Of a stretch of 64,000 bases of DNA, positions 9,349 to 18,672 are shown piece by piece. The stretch is from the NCBI GenBank assembly GCA_900547155.1, contig URFH01000006.1, positions 1-64,000 of the forward strand. Direction: 5' to 3'. Within the stretch, counting starts at the first letter, position 1; every line of letters begins with the position of its first letter. The notes under the pieces are model-generated. The model worked only from the letters and a program-made list of their open reading frames with translations, made no database searches and was not told the origin of the DNA. The DNA comes from an uncultured bacterium (GTDB lineage Bacteria > Cyanobacteriota > Vampirovibrionia > Gastranaerophilales > Gastranaerophilaceae). Position numbers and translations under genes: made by a program.

Positions 9349-10755
9349 TCAATCTTCCCGATAATTCCGCACAAACTCCACCGCCTCATCCTTTGTCCGC
9401 ACCTCGGATGAAATCTGCGCCTCTTTAAGCGCCTTTATAATCCGCCCGAGAAGCGGCGACTGCGGAATCTGACAGATTTCCATAATTTCCTCGCCCCCGA
9501 GCAGCTTTTCCAGCGGCTGAATCCGGTTTTTCGTTTCAATATAGCGGTTCATAAGCTTTTTCAGCCCGTTAATATTGTCATTTACAATTTTTTCCGTAAT
9601 CTCGGGCCCTCTGGCTGAAAGCCTGTCACCGTAAGCAATCGCAATCACGTCAAAAACTTCCTCCTCCATTTTCCGGTAAAAACGCAGAACCGCTTTGTCC
9701 GTGTAGTTTTCGCCGGTCACAATACTGGCGGGATAAATGTGGAATTTTATGAGTTTTTGGACGTATTTAATCTGTTTTTTTGAAAATTTCAAATCCCTAA
9801 GCGGCTTTTCGACGATTTTTGAGCCGACATCATCGTGTTTAATAAACCTGTGACGCCCTGTTTCAGGCTCTATTGTCCATGTGTCGGGTTTTCCGATGTC
9901 ATGAAGAAACGCAGCCAATTTTAAAAATCCGAGGCGTTTTGCGCCGCAAAAGAACGATTCAAAGTGGCTTTTCGCCTCCGGAGGCGCATTTTCACAAAAC
10001 TCCTGCACATGCCCGACCGTTTCTATGCAGTGGCCGAGCAATGGCAGATGATGATGGGAATTCGGCGGGATTTTTCTGATTTTTTCAACATCCGGAAAAA
10101 TCAGCTCCAAAACTCCGCACTCATCCATCGCCAGAAGCACATTTTTAGCGTTAAAACCCGCAAAAAGCTTCACCAGTTCGGCATTCACGCGCTCTTTTGC
10201 GCTTTTTGAGAGTTCTTTAAAATGCTTTTTGATAATCCCCTCAAGTTCCGCAGAAATCCTGAATCCCAGCTCACTCTGGAACCTGAATGCACGCAAAATC
10301 CTCAAAGGGTCGTCGGTAATATTTTTTTCACTGATTTCGCGTATGATTTTTTCTTCAATATCTCTTATTCCGCCGCAAATATCGATAAATTCCCCCTTTT
10401 TCAGGTCAAAAGCAACAGAATTCATCGTAAAATCACGACGCCGCAAATCCTCCTCAATTCCGGCCCCCTCAATGTCCGCAATGTCAATATAGGTAACTTT
10501 ATCAGGCAAAACAGCGCGGTAAATCCGGTTTTCCTCATCGAGCGGCACAAAATAAGCTCCCAGCCCGTCGCAAATCTCGCCGGCAAGCTCTTTTGCGCAC
10601 CCCGCGGGCACAACCAAATCAATATCCGAGCTTTCGCGCCCCATCAGCAAATCCCGCAAAAACCCGCCAACAAGGCAGGTTTCGTACTTTTGGCAGTACG
10701 GCGCGATTTCTTTTAAGATTTTGTTATTTTCGATTGTTGATTTATAATTCTTCAT
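9349..10755 (-). CDS. cca: tRNA nucleotidyltransferase/poly(A) polymerase family, HD domain
   Basis: The 468-aa class II nucleotidyltransferase probably adds all or part of the CCA end of tRNA. Motifs are GGFLRDLLMG (basic motif A with SSDIDLVV, the two Asp metal ligands), RRRDFTMNSVAF (motif B/C) and the DDPLRILRAFRFQSELGF segment (motif D/E). A C-terminal HD domain (FLHDIGKP) is present, as in bacterial CCA-adding enzymes. The start was chosen as ATG 10755, overlapping the end of rsmE by 14 bases, which implies translational coupling. Some relatives of Cyanobacteria split CC- and A-addition between two enzymes; the sequence cannot tell which this is. Confidence 0.9.
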   Translation of the reverse strand: MKNYKSTIENNKILKEIAPYCQKYETCLVGGFLRDLLMGRESSDIDLVVPAGCAKELAGEICDGLGAYFVPLDEENRIYRAVLPDKVTYIDIADIEGAGIEEDLRRRDFTMNSVAFDLKKGEFIDICGGIRDIEEKIIREISEKNITDDPLRILRAFRFQSELGFRISAELEGIIKKHFKELSKSAKERVNAELVKLFAGFNAKNVLLAMDECGVLELIFPDVEKIRKIPPNSHHHLPLLGHCIETVGHVQEFCENAPPEAKSHFESFFCGAKRLGFLKLAAFLHDIGKPDTWTIEPETGRHRFIKHDDVGSKIVEKPLRDLKFSKKQIKYVQKLIKFHIYPASIVTGENYTDKAVLRFYRKMEEEVFDVIAIAYGDRLSARGPEITEKIVNDNINGLKKLMNRYIETKNRIQPLEKLLGGEEIMEICQIPQSPLLGRIIKALKEAQISSEVRTKDEAVEFVRNYRED

Positions 10756-11479
10756 CTTCAAGCTCGTAAATAATGTTTGAAAGTGCTGTTATTGCTGCGG
10801 TTTCTGCCCTTAGAATCAGTTTTCCGAGCGAAACCCTGTGTATTTTGTATTTTTTGAAAAGTTCAACTTCCCGCGCGCTAAAACCGCCCTCCGGCCCGAT
10901 AATTACAAGGATTTTTCCGCGATTTTCGATTTTTTTAAGCGCTGCTTTGAGCGTGCTTTCCTGCGTACGCTCCACGCAGGCGATTACGGTTGCAAATTCG
11001 CCGGATTCAAGCAGTTTTTCAATTGTTGTACGCTCAAAAACGGTTGGAATGTCGGTTCTTTCACATTGTTTGACCGCTTCGAGCGCGTATTTGTTCCATT
11101 TTTCGATTTTTGCGTCGATAACAGACGATTTAACCACAGTATTGTCGGTCAAAACCGGATAAATCCCCTTTACGCCTAACTCCGTAGCCTTTTGGATTAC
11201 GAGCGCCTGCGCATCGCTTTTTAAAACGCCCTGTGCAAGAAAAAGTTCGGTTTTAAGAAAGTGATTCGCCTTTTCACTGGTTAAAATTCTAGCATTTATA
11301 AACTTTGGAGCAACCTCCGTAACCTGTACCGTATAGCTCGTCTGGTTTTCGTCAACGAGCAGCAGTTTTTCGCCGGTTTTGAGCCTCATAACCCTTGAAA
11401 GGTGGTGGAGGGTGGATTTGTCCGTGATTTCTATGTTTTCGCCGTTTATGTCAGAGGTTTTTATGAAAAAATGAGGCAT
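10742..11479 (-). CDS. rsmE: 16S rRNA (uracil-1498-N3)-methyltransferase
   Basis: The 245-aa SPOUT methyltransferase methylates U1498 in 16S rRNA using S-adenosylmethionine. The N-terminal PUA-like domain includes HHLSRVMRLKTGE. The knotted cofactor site shows VIIGPEGGFSAREVE (about 192-206) and SLGKLILRAETAAI (about 216-229). Length is typical. It starts ten bases after the end of mnmG and overlaps cca, in an alaS-mnmG-rsmE-cca reverse-strand run of tRNA/rRNA genes. Confidence 0.95.
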   Translation of the reverse strand: MPHFFIKTSDINGENIEITDKSTLHHLSRVMRLKTGEKLLLVDENQTSYTVQVTEVAPKFINARILTSEKANHFLKTELFLAQGVLKSDAQALVIQKATELGVKGIYPVLTDNTVVKSSVIDAKIEKWNKYALEAVKQCERTDIPTVFERTTIEKLLESGEFATVIACVERTQESTLKAALKKIENRGKILVIIGPEGGFSAREVELFKKYKIHRVSLGKLILRAETAAITALSNIIYELEDEEL

Positions 11480-11489
11480 TTTGCTTCAC

Positions 11490-13343
11490 CTACCTGTTCA
11501 ATAACACCATCAAAACCGACAAATCCGCAGGTTTCACGCCGCCGATTCTTGAAGCCTGACCGAGGGTTGCGGGGCGGATTTTGGCGAGTTTTTCACGCGT
11601 TTCTGTCGAAATATGAACCATTTCATCGTAATCTATGTCTTCGGGGATTTTGATTTTTTCAAGTTTGTCCAGAACCTCAATCTGCTGGTTCTGGCGTTTT
11701 ATGTAACCTGAATATTTCAGCTGAATTTCGGCTTCTTCGTAGATTTCACGTTCGGTTTGCGCCGATTTTATCTCTGCGCTGGCTTCTTGAAGAATTTTGT
11801 AGGTAATCGCCGGACGTTTCAACAAATCAGCCGCTTTCATCCCTTTATCAATGCTTTCTCCGCACTGCGCAAGGGTTTCGTTGACCTCTTTTGTCGGGCT
11901 GATAGTGATTTTTGAAAGGCGCGTGATTTCCTCTTCGATTTTTTTCTGTTTTTCTTTGAATCGTTCAAATCTTTCATCCGAAATCAGCCCGATTTTATGA
12001 CCCAAAGGCGTCAAACGCTCGTCCGCATTGTCCTGACGCAGCAAAAGCCTGTACTCGGAGCGCGAAGTGAGCATTCTGTAAGGTTCGGCAATGTCTTTCG
12101 TGACCAGATCGTCAATCAGCGTGCCGATGTAGGAGCTGCTCCTTGAAAGCGTAAGCATTTCCTGATTATTCAGATAATTAAAGGCGTTAATCCCCGCAAC
12201 AAGCCCCTGTGCAGCCGCTTCTTCATAGCCGCTCGTGCCGTTAATCTGCCCTGCGCAAAAAAGTCCGCGAAGTTTCTTCGTCATCAGGGTATGCGTGAGC
12301 TGAACCGCCGGAACGTAGTCATATTCAACCGCGTAGGCCGGTTTTATGATGTGAACGTTCTCCAAACCGGGCAAAGAATGCAGCATTTCGACCTGAACCG
12401 GCGCCGGTAGGCTGGTTGAAAAGCCCTGAACATAAACTTCGTAGGTGTCTTTGCCCTCCGGTTCGATAAAAATATGGTGAGACGGGTTGTTTGCGAATCT
12501 TACGACCTTATCCTCGATTGACGGGCAATAGCGGGGCCCCACGCCGTGAATCAGACCCGAATACATCGGCGATTTGTCCAGATTTGCCTTGATAATTTCG
12601 TGGGTTTTTTCGGTTGTGCGCGTCAAATAGCACGGATATTGCTTTCTGACAGGGCGATTAGGCTCAAATGAGAAGAAATTCAGCTCCTCATCGCCCGGCT
12701 GGATGTCCATTTTTGAATAATCAATCGTTCTCGCGTCAACACGCGCAGGCGTGCCGGTTTTGAGCTTTTTAATTTCAATTCCATGCGCTTTCAGCGAATC
12801 AGAAAGCCCGACAGCAGCGCGCTCGCCCATTCTTCCGGCAGGAGTAGATTGGAGACCAACGAAAATTCTTCCGCAAAGCGAAGTTCCCGTGGTCAAAATC
12901 ACGGACGGAGCAAGGTATTGCAGTCCGTATTCATCCACAATCCCTCTCACTTCGCCATTTTCGACAATCAATTCAACTGCCATGGTCTGTTTAATCGAAA
13001 TATTCTGCTCGGATTCAATCAGATTGCGCATAAAATAAATATATTCGCGCTTATCCGACTGCGCTCGCAAGGCTCTCACAGCAGGGCCGCGCGAGGAATT
13101 AAGCATTTTCATCTGGATGTATGTAGCGTCAGCCGCAATCCCCATCACACCGCCCAGAGCGTCGATTTCACGCACAAGGCAGGATTTTGCAGGGCCGCCG
13201 ATGGCCGGATTGCAGGGCATAAGGGCGATATGTTCAATATTGAGCGTCATCAAAAGCACTTTTAGCCCCAGACGCGACGCGGAAACCGCCGCCTCAACGC
13301 CGGCGTGACCCGCACCTACAACTATTGTATCGAATTTGAACAT
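11490..13343 (-). CDS. mnmG: tRNA uridine-5-carboxymethylaminomethyl modification enzyme MnmG
   Basis: The 617-aa FAD protein works with MnmE to install the cmnm5 group on U34 of some tRNAs. The dinucleotide-binding motif VVGAGHAGVEAA is at the N-terminus, followed by MPCNPAIGGPAKSCLVREIDALGG. The second signature GLFCAGQINGTSGYEEAAAQG lies in the C-terminal third. Size is standard for the family. mnmE is not in the window. Between it and alaS lies a 171-bp gap with a GC-rich hairpin repeat. Confidence 0.97.
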   Translation of the reverse strand: MFKFDTIVVGAGHAGVEAAVSASRLGLKVLLMTLNIEHIALMPCNPAIGGPAKSCLVREIDALGGVMGIAADATYIQMKMLNSSRGPAVRALRAQSDKREYIYFMRNLIESEQNISIKQTMAVELIVENGEVRGIVDEYGLQYLAPSVILTTGTSLCGRIFVGLQSTPAGRMGERAAVGLSDSLKAHGIEIKKLKTGTPARVDARTIDYSKMDIQPGDEELNFFSFEPNRPVRKQYPCYLTRTTEKTHEIIKANLDKSPMYSGLIHGVGPRYCPSIEDKVVRFANNPSHHIFIEPEGKDTYEVYVQGFSTSLPAPVQVEMLHSLPGLENVHIIKPAYAVEYDYVPAVQLTHTLMTKKLRGLFCAGQINGTSGYEEAAAQGLVAGINAFNYLNNQEMLTLSRSSSYIGTLIDDLVTKDIAEPYRMLTSRSEYRLLLRQDNADERLTPLGHKIGLISDERFERFKEKQKKIEEEITRLSKITISPTKEVNETLAQCGESIDKGMKAADLLKRPAITYKILQEASAEIKSAQTEREIYEEAEIQLKYSGYIKRQNQQIEVLDKLEKIKIPEDIDYDEMVHISTETREKLAKIRPATLGQASRIGGVKPADLSVLMVLLNR

Positions 13344-13400
13344 ATTTTTTCTTCTCTTGCCTTTTTCTTCTCCCCCCTACTTATTCCCCTTAATTATTCT

Positions 13401-13480
13401 CCCTCTCCGATGGGAGAGGGCCGGGGTGAGGGCTTGCCCGTAGGGGGAGGGCCGGGGGAGGGCTTACCCGTTAGGGAAAA
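13401..13480. repeat. GC-rich hairpin repeat between alaS and mnmG
   Basis: CCCTCTCC (13401-13408) pairs with GGAGAGGG (13413-13420), followed by GCCGGGGTGAGGGCTTGCCCG and then an imperfect second copy of the GGGCCGGGG(GT)GAGGGCTT part. It fills the 171-bp gap between two reverse-strand genes. Confidence 0.7.
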
Positions 13481-13514
13481 GCTATCCGGGGGCTACTCCG
13501 CCGCAAATCCGGCT

Positions 13515-16169
13515 TCAAACCAGCCCTTTCACATCTTTATCAACCTGCGCAAGTGTTTCGTCGAGCTTTGAAGCGTCTTTTGCCGCACCCTGAGCAAAAT
13601 TCGGCCGTCCGCCGCCTTTTCCGCCGCAGGCTGAGGCGATTTGCCCAACGATTTTGCCGGCATTTACGCCTTTTTGAACAAAACTGTCAGAAACTTTCAC
13701 CATTATGAAAATATTGTCAGCTTTGACCGAAACGAGGATTATAACGCTTTCTTTCAGCCTGTCGGAGAGCATTTCGACCGCAGATTTGACCATCGCGGGC
13801 TCAAAATCCTCTACTTTTGAAATAAACAGATGTCCGCCGTTGATTTGTTCGGCTTTTGTCAGGAAAGACGCGCATTTGGCCTTTGCAGCCATCTGCTGGA
13901 TGTCCTCGATTTTTTTGTTGAGCTGTTTATTTTCTTCGACGAGTTTTTCAACGCGTTCTTCAACCTCTTCGGGTTTTGCTTTGAATTTGTGAGCCAGAAC
14001 ATCGAGTTGTGCGGCTTTTTTGTTGAGATAATCGAACGCAGCATTCGAGCAAACCGCCTCAATACGTCTTGAACCCGCAGAAATAGCAGATTCTGAGACT
14101 ATTTTTACAAGTCTTATGCAAGAAGTGTTGTCAACGTGAGTTCCGCCGCAAAGTTCTTTTGAAACATCGCCAACGCTTACGACCCGCACCTTGTCGCCGT
14201 ATTTTTCGCCAAAAAGTGCCATTGCACCGGTTTTTTGGGCTTCTTCGATGTCCATAACCTCGGTGTGGCGCTCGATTCCGTCGCAAATCCATCCGTTGAT
14301 GATTTCTTCAACCTGTGCGATTTCAGAGGGGGTCAAAGCGCGCGAGAATGAAAAGTCGAAGCGGGTTTTGTCGGGTTCAACCTGCGAACCGTTCTGTTTT
14401 ACTTCGTTTCCGAGCACTTTAATCAACGCAGCCTGCAAAAGGTGGGCGGCTGTGTGGTGGATTGTGACTGATTTTCTGCGTTCTTCATCAATTTGCGCGC
14501 AAACTTCATCGCCGGCTTTAACCGCACCCTCAAGGATTTTTGCGCGGTGAGCCCAGAGCTTGTCAACTTTGAAAGTATTCAGGACTTCGGCTTTGAAATT
14601 TTTGCCCTGAATTACGCCCGTATCGCCGACCTGACCGCCAGATTCCGCATAGAACGGGGTTTTATCCAGAATAATATCAACAGTTTCGCCTTCTTCTGCG
14701 GTTTCGACGATTTTTGCGTCAGAAACGAGTGAAATAACCTTTGCTTCGCCGCAAGTTTGTGTATAGCCGGTAAATTCGGTTTCGCCGTTCTCTTTTTCAA
14801 TGTCGATATAAACGAGGTCGTCAGTCAGGATGATTTTTTGAGCAGCGGCTTTTGCGCGTTCTTTTTGTTCTTTCATCTGCTGCGCAAATCCGTCCTTGTC
14901 GACGTTTAAGCCGTTTTCTTCGGCGATTTCAACCGTCAATTCGAGCGGGAAGCCGTAAGTATCATAGAGTTTGAACGCGTCAGCGCCCGAAATGGTTTTG
15001 TCGGACGATTTTGCCTTTTCCATCAGCTCCTCGAGAAGTTTTTGGCCCCTGTCGAGCGTCATTTTGAATTTTTCTTCTTCTTTTTTGATTACTGACTTGA
15101 TTTTTTCGTAATTTTCTTCAAGTTCCGGATAAGCCGCTTTATAGTTCTCGACAACCACGTCCACGAGCTTGTAAAGGAACGGAAGCTCAAGCCCGAGCAT
15201 TTTTCCATGCCTTAACGCACGGCGCATAATCATACGCAAAACGTAGTTTCTGCCCTCATTTCCGGGCACAATCCCGTCAGCAATCATAAACGACACACAT
15301 CTGGCGTGGTCGGTGATGATTCTTAGAGAAATATCTGTTTTATCGTCTTCTTTGTACTTTTTGCCGGTCATTTCGCAAACTTTGTTCAAAATCGGCATCA
15401 ACAAATCGGTTTCAAAAGTTGAAGTTTTGCCCTGAACGACCATTGTAATACGTTCAAGACCCATGCCTGTATCAACATTTTTCTTTTCCAGAGGCGTGTA
15501 GTTTCCGTCTTTGTCTTTGAAAAGTTCAGTGAAAACGAGGTTCCAGATTTCGACCCATCTGTCGCACTCGCAGGTCGCAACCGAGCAATCATCCGAGCAT
15601 TTCAGCTCTTCGCCGAGGTCGTAGTGGATTTCAGAGCAGGGCCCGCAGGAGCCGACATCTGAAACAGGGCCCCAGAAGTTGTCTTTTTTGCCTTTTCTGA
15701 AGATTCTTTCAGCGGGAACGCCCACATCTTTTGTCCAGATGTCAAAAGCCTCATCGTCAGTTTCGTAAATCGTTACATAGAGGCGGTTTTTGTCGAGTTT
15801 CAGGTAATTTGTAACAAAATCCCACGCCCACGGAATAACTTCTTTTTTATAATAGTCGCCAAAGCTGAAATTTCCGAGCATTTCAAAGAAAGTATGGTGT
15901 CTGGGGGTTCTTCCGACGTTTTCGATGTCGGAATCCTTTCCGCCCGCTCTTGCGCATTTCTGGCAGGAGGTAATTCTTTTCGGGTCATAGGGGCATTCTT
16001 CATAGCCCAGAAAATACGGCACAAACTGCAGCATTCCCGCTGTTGTCAAAAGAACAGTCGGGTTGTCGGGGACGAGGCTTGAGCTGTGCACCCGTGTTGA
16101 CTGGTGTTTTTCTTCAAAAAACTTTAAAAACGCTTCTCTAATCTGCGCTCCTGTTAATATTTCAGACAT
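13515..16169 (-). CDS. alaS: Alanyl-tRNA synthetase
   Basis: The 884-aa class II synthetase charges tRNA(Ala). The N-terminal aminoacylation domain contains TTAGMLQF (motif 1), GRTPRHHTFFEMLGNFSFGDYYK (motif 2) and VDTGMGLER (motif 3). The editing domain carries HHTAAHLLQAAL and CGGTH, the zinc-binding residues. The C-terminal oligomerisation part ends with the glycine-rich segment ACGGKGGGRPNFAQGA. Full length for the family. It is first in the reverse-strand run with mnmG, rsmE and cca. Confidence 0.98.
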   Translation of the reverse strand: MSEILTGAQIREAFLKFFEEKHQSTRVHSSSLVPDNPTVLLTTAGMLQFVPYFLGYEECPYDPKRITSCQKCARAGGKDSDIENVGRTPRHHTFFEMLGNFSFGDYYKKEVIPWAWDFVTNYLKLDKNRLYVTIYETDDEAFDIWTKDVGVPAERIFRKGKKDNFWGPVSDVGSCGPCSEIHYDLGEELKCSDDCSVATCECDRWVEIWNLVFTELFKDKDGNYTPLEKKNVDTGMGLERITMVVQGKTSTFETDLLMPILNKVCEMTGKKYKEDDKTDISLRIITDHARCVSFMIADGIVPGNEGRNYVLRMIMRRALRHGKMLGLELPFLYKLVDVVVENYKAAYPELEENYEKIKSVIKKEEEKFKMTLDRGQKLLEELMEKAKSSDKTISGADAFKLYDTYGFPLELTVEIAEENGLNVDKDGFAQQMKEQKERAKAAAQKIILTDDLVYIDIEKENGETEFTGYTQTCGEAKVISLVSDAKIVETAEEGETVDIILDKTPFYAESGGQVGDTGVIQGKNFKAEVLNTFKVDKLWAHRAKILEGAVKAGDEVCAQIDEERRKSVTIHHTAAHLLQAALIKVLGNEVKQNGSQVEPDKTRFDFSFSRALTPSEIAQVEEIINGWICDGIERHTEVMDIEEAQKTGAMALFGEKYGDKVRVVSVGDVSKELCGGTHVDNTSCIRLVKIVSESAISAGSRRIEAVCSNAAFDYLNKKAAQLDVLAHKFKAKPEEVEERVEKLVEENKQLNKKIEDIQQMAAKAKCASFLTKAEQINGGHLFISKVEDFEPAMVKSAVEMLSDRLKESVIILVSVKADNIFIMVKVSDSFVQKGVNAGKIVGQIASACGGKGGGRPNFAQGAAKDASKLDETLAQVDKDVKGLV

Positions 16170-16270
16170 GGTTTATTCCTTAAATTTCTCTCTTATAGTC
16201 TAATTTTATTACAAAAAAAGTTAATCTTCTATCTAAACAGGCGCGATTTCAAAACACTGAATTTCAGAAA

Positions 16271-17161
16271 TTATTTATTTTCAGCCTTCACTGCAACCTG
16301 AACAGGCACAGGAACAACCGTTTTTACGGGAACAATCACCTTTTTAGCGCGTGCATTTGAAGCAAAATCAGCCGCTGCCGCAGCAATACCCGCGCCCAGA
16401 GCGCCCCATAAAGCGTATTTTTTAGCTTTTGAAGATTTGAACTCATCTACGACGAATTTGCGAAACTCGTTTTTCTTGTCCGAGAAAGTTTCCTTAATAA
16501 AGTCCGCTGTTTGAACGCCTCCGGCAAGATTTGCCTCTCTTACCTTGACTGTTTTGCCGGCAAGCTCAACGTATTTGTCAACTCTGCCTTTTAAAAATCC
16601 AATTGCCTCATCAATGTTTTTAAATGACTTAATTTCAGCTTTTTTTGCGTCATTTATCACGGTAAACTCGTTCGGGTTGTTCCGGATAAACTTGCTCAAA
16701 AGGCTTTTTTCCATTTCTGAGCCGGGGTTGATATTCGGATCAACTTTTTGAAGAGTTTCGATATGGCTTTCGAGTTTAGCGATTTTATTATCAAGATGGT
16801 TTAAAATCGCGGTAGTATCATTATTTCTGCCAATGATTGAAGCAGCTTTTCTGATTTCTTTCGGGTTGTTATCTGCCAAATCAAGGACTTCAAGCAGATT
16901 TTGCTGCTTTTCGGTAAGTTTTTTGTTTTCTTCCATTGCTCCGGCAATTTTCCTTAGAGATTTTTGCGTGGATTTAAGCTCTCTTTTGCCGATTTTATCA
17001 ATGGTTTGGGAATATTCAAAAATATCAGGTTTTACAAAATTTCCCGCTGCAACACCCGCTGCCGCACCCCAGAAAGCGCCCGTTACGCCTGCAATTGCAG
17101 CGTCTTTTTTCTGTTCACGTTTTTGTGCTTGTAGTCTTGCTGAAATTCTGTTGATTTCCAT
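16271..17161 (-). CDS. Lineage-specific membrane protein with long helical middle
   Basis: The 296-aa protein has no recognised family. The start is put at ATG 17161 because AAAGGAAAT precedes it; an upstream in-frame start would only translate that ribosome binding site. A glycine/alanine-rich membrane segment lies near residues 20-42 (AAIAGVTGAFWGAAAGVAAG) and another near 250-272 (ALWGALGAGIAAAAADFA). Between them is a charged, mostly helical region of about 200 residues. The tail has repeated Val-Pro dipeptides (VPVKTVVPVPVQ). It stands back-to-back with the three-gene block at 17565-23815 and resembles those membrane proteins in layout, but lacks the SFG motif. Confidence 0.7.
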   Translation of the reverse strand: MEINRISARLQAQKREQKKDAAIAGVTGAFWGAAAGVAAGNFVKPDIFEYSQTIDKIGKRELKSTQKSLRKIAGAMEENKKLTEKQQNLLEVLDLADNNPKEIRKAASIIGRNNDTTAILNHLDNKIAKLESHIETLQKVDPNINPGSEMEKSLLSKFIRNNPNEFTVINDAKKAEIKSFKNIDEAIGFLKGRVDKYVELAGKTVKVREANLAGGVQTADFIKETFSDKKNEFRKFVVDEFKSSKAKKYALWGALGAGIAAAAADFASNARAKKVIVPVKTVVPVPVQVAVKAENK

Positions 17162-17564
17162 GATATTTCCTTTTTCTTTCACACAATAATTTTAAACCCG
17201 AGAATAAAAATTTTTGCCACCATGCAACGATAAATTTATAATAATTTATGTTAAAATCCTATCACACAAGGCTTTACACCGCAATATCTTTCCTAAATAT
17301 TTCTTTACAATCCAAAATTTGTTATACATGCGGGTAATTTACATGCTTTGGGGCAATAAAGTAAAATTTTTACGAAAATCTGCATTCTAAACAGGAAAAT
17401 TTTTCTAAAAAAAACGAATATTACAAAATGTAAAAAAGATTTTTTCTGTAAAAACCTGTGATAGACTGGTTTTTAGAAAAAAGATTAAATTTTTCTGTTT
17501 TTTGATGGCAAAAAATAATTTTTACTGATTTTATCTAATCAGGTCATGTGATTCAAGGGAAATA
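17162..17564. other. AT-rich divergent intergenic region
   Basis: It separates two divergent membrane-protein genes and must hold both promoters, but no hexamer pair stands out. A long AT-rich hairpin is at 17440-17482: TTTTTTCT-AAAAACC pairs with GGTTTTTAGAAAAAA across an 11-base loop. This would lie in the leader of the rightward operon. Confidence 0.5.
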
Positions 17565-18671
17565 ATGGCAAGTATTTCAACAATTAATGGGGCAAATTAC
17601 GAAAATCACGGCATAAAAACCATGCCTGAAAATTCTCTTTCTTTCGGGAAAAAAGAGAAAAAAATCATCACGCCCGAGGAGTACAAACACGACGAAATAG
17701 TAGGGAAAAACCCTGCTACCAGATTTCTTGTAAATGTAGAGAAAACCGCGAATATCCCGCTTGTTCATTTCCCCAGAGGATTGGGCGGAGCGCCTGATTA
17801 TACTTTTTATGAATTTCTCCAGACCGCAAAATTCCCCTATTACGTAGGCGGGCCGATACTTGCGGCGTTGTTTTATGCAGGGATTAAATTTGACTCTTTC
17901 AAATCCGCAAAACCCGCTAAAAACGTAGCAAAACACATGGCGCTGGGTGTTGGTTTTTATTATGCCGGTGCAATGCTTGCAAAATCACTTGTGAATACAA
18001 CCTTAAAACTTGCACGCGGTATTGATTTGAACCAGCCTTACAGAAAAGTAATCCCGACATCCACAAACCAGACAGGTGCTTTCCAAAAAGACATTGAATA
18101 TCACAACCTGATGGAAAGTATTGACTTCACAAGGTGGGATTTGCTTTATAAAGACGGCGAAAACACACAGGAAATCAACAAAAAATACAACAAACTTGCT
18201 AAAAAATTCGGTTTGAGAGATTCCAACCCGAATGACGCGGATTCTACACTCAAACCCCTTATAAGAAAAGCTATTGCAATGGGCAGAGCATGGCAATACG
18301 CTCTGACGGCTTGTTTTGTTACTCTCGGAATCGGGATGGCAAACCAGAAAGCCTGGGAAACCGACAATTTTGTCGGATTCAGACACCAGATAAAACATGG
18401 AATCTTTGGAAAAGATGTTCCTGATGAAATGCGCATCCAAACAGCAAAAAACCTGTTTAAAGATTACATGTGGACGCCATTTAAGGAAAGTTTCAAAGAA
18501 TTCTGGAAAGGCCAGAACAAAACCACGTCAATTGCAGGAAAAGCTACTATTATTACTACAGCGGCGGCGCTTGTGCTTGCTAATTATTTAATTCTCACAA
18601 AAACCTCCGCAAGAAATCACAAAACTGAACGTACTACGGGAAACAAACCACAAGAGGTAAAAAAACAGTAA
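17565..18671 (+). CDS. Membrane protein with N-terminal SFG motif
   Basis: The 368-aa protein has no recognised family. An Asn/Ser-rich leader ends in SLSFGKK (residues 24-30), the motif shared by several proteins in this window. Membrane segments are likely near 93-110 (YYVGGPILAALFYAGI), 126-142, about 240-258 (WQYALTACFVTLGIGMA) and 327-345 (AGKATIITTAAALVLANYLIL). It is the first gene of a tight operon: the 1044-aa gene begins one base after its stop. Confidence 0.75.
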   Translation: MASISTINGANYENHGIKTMPENSLSFGKKEKKIITPEEYKHDEIVGKNPATRFLVNVEKTANIPLVHFPRGLGGAPDYTFYEFLQTAKFPYYVGGPILAALFYAGIKFDSFKSAKPAKNVAKHMALGVGFYYAGAMLAKSLVNTTLKLARGIDLNQPYRKVIPTSTNQTGAFQKDIEYHNLMESIDFTRWDLLYKDGENTQEINKKYNKLAKKFGLRDSNPNDADSTLKPLIRKAIAMGRAWQYALTACFVTLGIGMANQKAWETDNFVGFRHQIKHGIFGKDVPDEMRIQTAKNLFKDYMWTPFKESFKEFWKGQNKTTSIAGKATIITTAAALVLANYLILTKTSARNHKTERTTGNKPQEVKKQ

Positions 18672-18672
18672 C

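Noticed and set aside
16170..16270. T-box leader upstream of alaS
   Set aside because: The T-box sequence and antiterminator are absent; only AT-rich sequence is seen.
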